A stretch of DNA of 64,000 nucleotides from Leptospira limi (lineage in GTDB: Bacteria; Spirochaetota; Leptospiria; Leptospirales; Leptospiraceae), in NCBI RefSeq assembly GCF_026151395.1, contig NZ_JAMQPV010000001.1, forward strand, positions 2,234,501 to 2,298,500. The letters are read 5' to 3'. The position numbers and the translations under genes are program-made. Position 1 is the first letter of the stretch. Each line of letters opens with the position of its first letter. Positions 61,539-64,000 of this stretch are shown piece by piece. The notes under the pieces are model-generated. The model was not told the origin of the DNA and ran no database searches. It worked only from the letters and a program-made list of their open reading frames with translations.

Positions 61539-62979
61539 GGTTGTTTTCCTTTTTTTCTTTGTTTTGCCCTTATCCCTATTTCCAGAGGGCCAAGTATCCT
61601 TTCGGTCCATTGACCTTCGGTCGTATCCAGATGTAAAACTCCGTTTGCATGTAAATGGAAATTTAAATACTGGTGGTTATACCCTCCAAGAACAATTGGG
61701 GAATACGGTAAGGCTCACTAAAGACATCCACTTATCCCAACTTGAAACTAAAAACCCACTCTATCTAAATATTTCCATTCCTAGTTATACTAATGCGGAA
61801 GACAGAAGGTGGTTACTCCACCTTGTCCAACAACTTGTCAAAATATCGGAACAAAGTGGTGGCCATTCTAAACTCCATATCCAGTCGGACCAAACATTTC
61901 ATGTGTTTGAAAGGATTCGTTCCCAAGTTTTGGATGTTACGTTTCCCTTCCCAAAGGAAAATAACCTACAGTTTCCGATTCGCAATTGGGAACGATTTGT
62001 TGATTCGATTCCAACGAATAAAACCAAAGAGGACCATATCTTACTGCTCGTGAGTTTTGCAAATGAATGGCCAGATCGATTTGAAATTCCAGAGTTTGCT
62101 CGGCAGATCAATGACAAAAACTTACGCTTGATTGTGCTTTCACCCAATTCCTTGGAAGCCAATAAACTTGTGAGTTATACAAAGGGAAATTTTTATCCAA
62201 TTTCAAAGTCGGAGAGTTTTGAATTTTTATTTTCTGAACTAAAAGCAACGATGAGTCCTGATTGGGTGATTTCTTATTCTTCTCCATGGAATTTATCATT
62301 GTGGAAAGAGAATGACGTTTTTGGGACTTTAACGTCTGTTACAAATGGTGTTCGGTTTGAATACCAATATCAAATTTCTCCTTTCCAAACCTTATATCTC
62401 AAAATTTCGGATCCATTTGTTTTTTTCCCCGTGAGTCTCTTTCTTATTTTACTATGTATTGCTTCCCTTTATTATTTAAGAGGATTTGAACCGATTCAGA
62501 ATGAACGAAGGAATGGAATCGAAAAAACTGCGATCCTAGTCCCTGAAGGTGAGAACCTGGAACGAAAAGAGGAACTTGCCGTTTATGATCGTATGTATGG
62601 AGAAACCTTGGAGAAGGCTGCAAAGGATAGAGAAATTGCTCTTGCGACCAAAGAAAAGGAAATTTTGCCAGGAGTATCCTACACTTATGCTGTCATCCAA
62701 GTAAGGGAAGGGGGCCAAATGTATGAACCAATCCCTTTAGAATGGGATGAGATGACAATTGGTAATTTTGAATCCAATCATATTGTCTTACATGATCCAA
62801 ATGTTTCTGGTTTCCATGCAAAGATAAAAAACCGAAGGGGAAAATATATATTGTTTGATTGTCTTTCCCACTCGGGTGTATACTTAAACGGCAAAAAATT
62901 ATTACGCCCAAAAGTTCTGCACAATTTGGATGAAATTCAATTGGGTAAAACCATCCTTACGTTTCGAGGGAGATACTAA
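61498..62979 (+). CDS. Membrane-anchored FHA-domain protein
   Basis: 493 residues from ATG 61498, overlapping the ABC gene by 41 nt. The first hydrophobic segment (about 14-30) acts as signal or anchor. About 270 residues then lie outside the cytoplasm in a domain I cannot name (ILLLVSFANEWPDRF has some vWA-like look). A membrane helix is at about 305-325, followed by a coiled coil, and a C-terminal FHA domain is at about 415-490 (SNHIVLHDPNVSGFHAKIKN, HSGVYLNGKKLL). FHA domains bind phosphothreonine, so it may sense kinase signalling across the membrane. Confidence 0.85.
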   Translation: MGNNSRKHLFYFNRVVFLFFFVLPLSLFPEGQVSFRSIDLRSYPDVKLRLHVNGNLNTGGYTLQEQLGNTVRLTKDIHLSQLETKNPLYLNISIPSYTNAEDRRWLLHLVQQLVKISEQSGGHSKLHIQSDQTFHVFERIRSQVLDVTFPFPKENNLQFPIRNWERFVDSIPTNKTKEDHILLLVSFANEWPDRFEIPEFARQINDKNLRLIVLSPNSLEANKLVSYTKGNFYPISKSESFEFLFSELKATMSPDWVISYSSPWNLSLWKENDVFGTLTSVTNGVRFEYQYQISPFQTLYLKISDPFVFFPVSLFLILLCIASLYYLRGFEPIQNERRNGIEKTAILVPEGENLERKEELAVYDRMYGETLEKAAKDREIALATKEKEILPGVSYTYAVIQVREGGQMYEPIPLEWDEMTIGNFESNHIVLHDPNVSGFHAKIKNRRGKYILFDCLSHSGVYLNGKKLLRPKVLHNLDEIQLGKTILTFRGRY

Positions 62980-62980
62980 A

Positions 62981-63811
62981 ATGCCAGCAGTACAAAAATT
63001 GAGAAAACGAATCAGTTTCACAGTTTGTTTGGTTTCCGTCTTTGTATTTTTATTTTGTTCTGGTGAAACAAAAAAAAATGATACCGCTACTTCTCTTTTC
63101 CTTGCGAAAGAATCGGGAGCCAGTGGTTGTACGGTGGCAGGACTTGGTTCTCAACTGAAAGCGGGTTATACAGGGATCACAACGAGTTCCCAGTCGGTTT
63201 CGTTTTTACTTGCTGGGGATACTTATTATGCCGTGATGCAAATCAAAGGTGCTCAAATTGGAACAAGGGTAGTTCTATCCCGAGTCACAAAAGTGGCAGT
63301 GTATACTTCCTCGAGTTGCCCGTTGGAATTAAATGTTGCTCCTCTTGCCAAAGAAGGTACCGAATACACCAAAACTGACTCTACCCAAACCATCATTAGT
63401 TTCACAAAATCTGGGAGTTACCTCCTTTATGTCTACCAATCGGAAAGTGGCACTGCCAATCCTTTGTCCGTGTTAACGGATGGGACTGCGGTACAAACTG
63501 TTTCCGATTCAGACCTCACTGATTTATTAAACGGGGGTTCTACCAAAACTTACAAATTTGCCTGTGCCATAGGTGGAGGAGTCTGCCAAAATTATTATGG
63601 GTATTTGACAAGTTGCCTCTCGGGGACAAAACAGACAGCTAAGTGTACAGAGACTGGTGTGGTCGGCTCATGTAAGGTGACACAATCCAGTGTGGGATAC
63701 ATCATCAGTGTGTACACAGCACCTCTCACTGGTGGGGCAGGCACCGCAGCCGCCCATTGTTCCAGTATCTCTGGGACGTATGTAGACGGCTCTACTGTCC
63801 AAACACCTTAA
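62981..63811 (+). CDS. Lipoprotein of unknown function
   Basis: 276 residues from ATG 62981, chosen because GAGGGAG precedes it and the FHA gene ends 1 nt before. A signal (about 8-25) ends in a lipobox-like VFLFC, making Cys about residue 26 the lipid site. The rest is Ser/Thr/Gly-rich beta structure with several cysteines (CTVAGLG, CPLELN, CAIGGGVC, CLSGTKQTAKC), possibly disulfide-bonded. I do not recognise the family. It appears co-transcribed with the ABC and FHA genes. Confidence 0.75.
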   Translation: MPAVQKLRKRISFTVCLVSVFVFLFCSGETKKNDTATSLFLAKESGASGCTVAGLGSQLKAGYTGITTSSQSVSFLLAGDTYYAVMQIKGAQIGTRVVLSRVTKVAVYTSSSCPLELNVAPLAKEGTEYTKTDSTQTIISFTKSGSYLLYVYQSESGTANPLSVLTDGTAVQTVSDSDLTDLLNGGSTKTYKFACAIGGGVCQNYYGYLTSCLSGTKQTAKCTETGVVGSCKVTQSSVGYIISVYTAPLTGGAGTAAAHCSSISGTYVDGSTVQTP

Positions 63812-63889
63812 GAATCAATCTATTTTTTCAAATTCCCTGGACACAGACCCCCATGTCCGAGTTATGACTGGAAGTGGGGGAGTCTAGTT

Positions 63890-64000
63890 ATGAAAACCAT
63901 GTTTGAGAAGATTTGGAATGACCATTTGGTTCACGAGGAAGATGGGACCTGCCTAATCTATATTGATAGACACCTTGTCCACGAGGTAACAAGCCCACAG
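63890..64000 (+). CDS. leuC: 3-isopropylmalate dehydratase large subunit (partial, 5' end only)
   Basis: The first 37 codons are visible, cut by the right edge. The start matches LeuC closely ([19 protein letters not shown] followed by [15 protein letters not shown]). It is preceded by GGGGGAG, about 8 nt before ATG 63890. LeuC carries a [4Fe-4S] cluster and isomerises isopropylmalate in leucine synthesis. An imperfect hairpin (GGACA..TGTCC, 63840-63858) lies in its leader, with unknown purpose. Confidence 0.93.
   Translation, partial: MKTMFEKIWNDHLVHEEDGTCLIYIDRHLVHEVTSPQ

Overview
The window reads as chromosomal DNA of a saprophytic Leptospira close to L. biflexa. The evidence is a spirochaete flagellin (FlaB), a metY-metX-metW cluster, a cheA/cheW/cheD/cheB operon with an embedded STAS protein, many lipoproteins with the loose spirochaetal lipobox, a SemiSWEET protein resembling the structurally characterised L. 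biflexa one, and an AT-rich base composition (about 38-40% G+C by eye). Species assignment is inference. No insertion sequence, phage gene or CRISPR array was seen, and almost all of the sequence is ordinary, densely packed chromosome.

Layout. 1-7.8 kb: glpD (cut by the left edge), tyrS, a membrane-anchored NodB-fold protein, a large RND efflux pump and peptide deformylase. 7.9-11.4 kb: tRNA-Ala and a three-gene partner-switching unit (coiled-coil protein, GAF-phosphatase-RsbW-like kinase fusion, STAS antagonist). 11.4-15.9 kb: a two-subunit biotin-dependent acyl-CoA carboxylase with a divergent alpha chain. 15.9-26.5 kb, minus strand: a long chemotaxis/signalling operon (histidine kinase, REC-HATPase, cheY, STAS, cheA, mcp, cheW, cheD, cheB) downstream of ispH. 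27.7-32.4 kb: flaB with a strong terminator, an ankyrin lipoprotein, threonine dehydratase and a DUF1566-type lipoprotein.

32.4-35.5 kb, minus: metY-metX-metW for O-acetylhomoserine-based methionine synthesis. 35.6-45 kb: an outer-membrane-like protein, rsmE, a zinc-ribbon membrane protein, an unidentified secreted protein, a stand-alone AAA ATPase, fliN, an acetyltransferase, an RNHCP protein, and two SPFH proteins with NfeD. 45-52 kb: a heme-binding protein, argH, a cyclophilin, two uncharacterised proteins, fliM and a phosphodiesterase. 51.9-54.6 kb: ferredoxin, SemiSWEET and queF opposite a eukaryote-like long GMP synthase.

55.2-56.3 kb is the most accessory-looking part: tRNA-Cys and tRNA-Leu, an unexplained GC-rich tract, and a MazEF-type toxin-antitoxin pair with a possible leaderless promoter. 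56.7-63.8 kb holds a surface-polysaccharide group (O-antigen ligase-like protein, glycosyltransferase, gmhA) tightly overlapped with an orphan ABC ATPase, a membrane FHA protein and a lipoprotein. leuC begins at the right edge.

No single clearly new system stands out. The best candidates for follow-up are the fused phosphatase/kinase partner switch, the noncanonical REC-HATPase in the chemotaxis operon, two hairpin-rich intergenic elements, the GC-rich tract after tRNA-Leu, and the overlapping ABC-FHA-lipoprotein genes.
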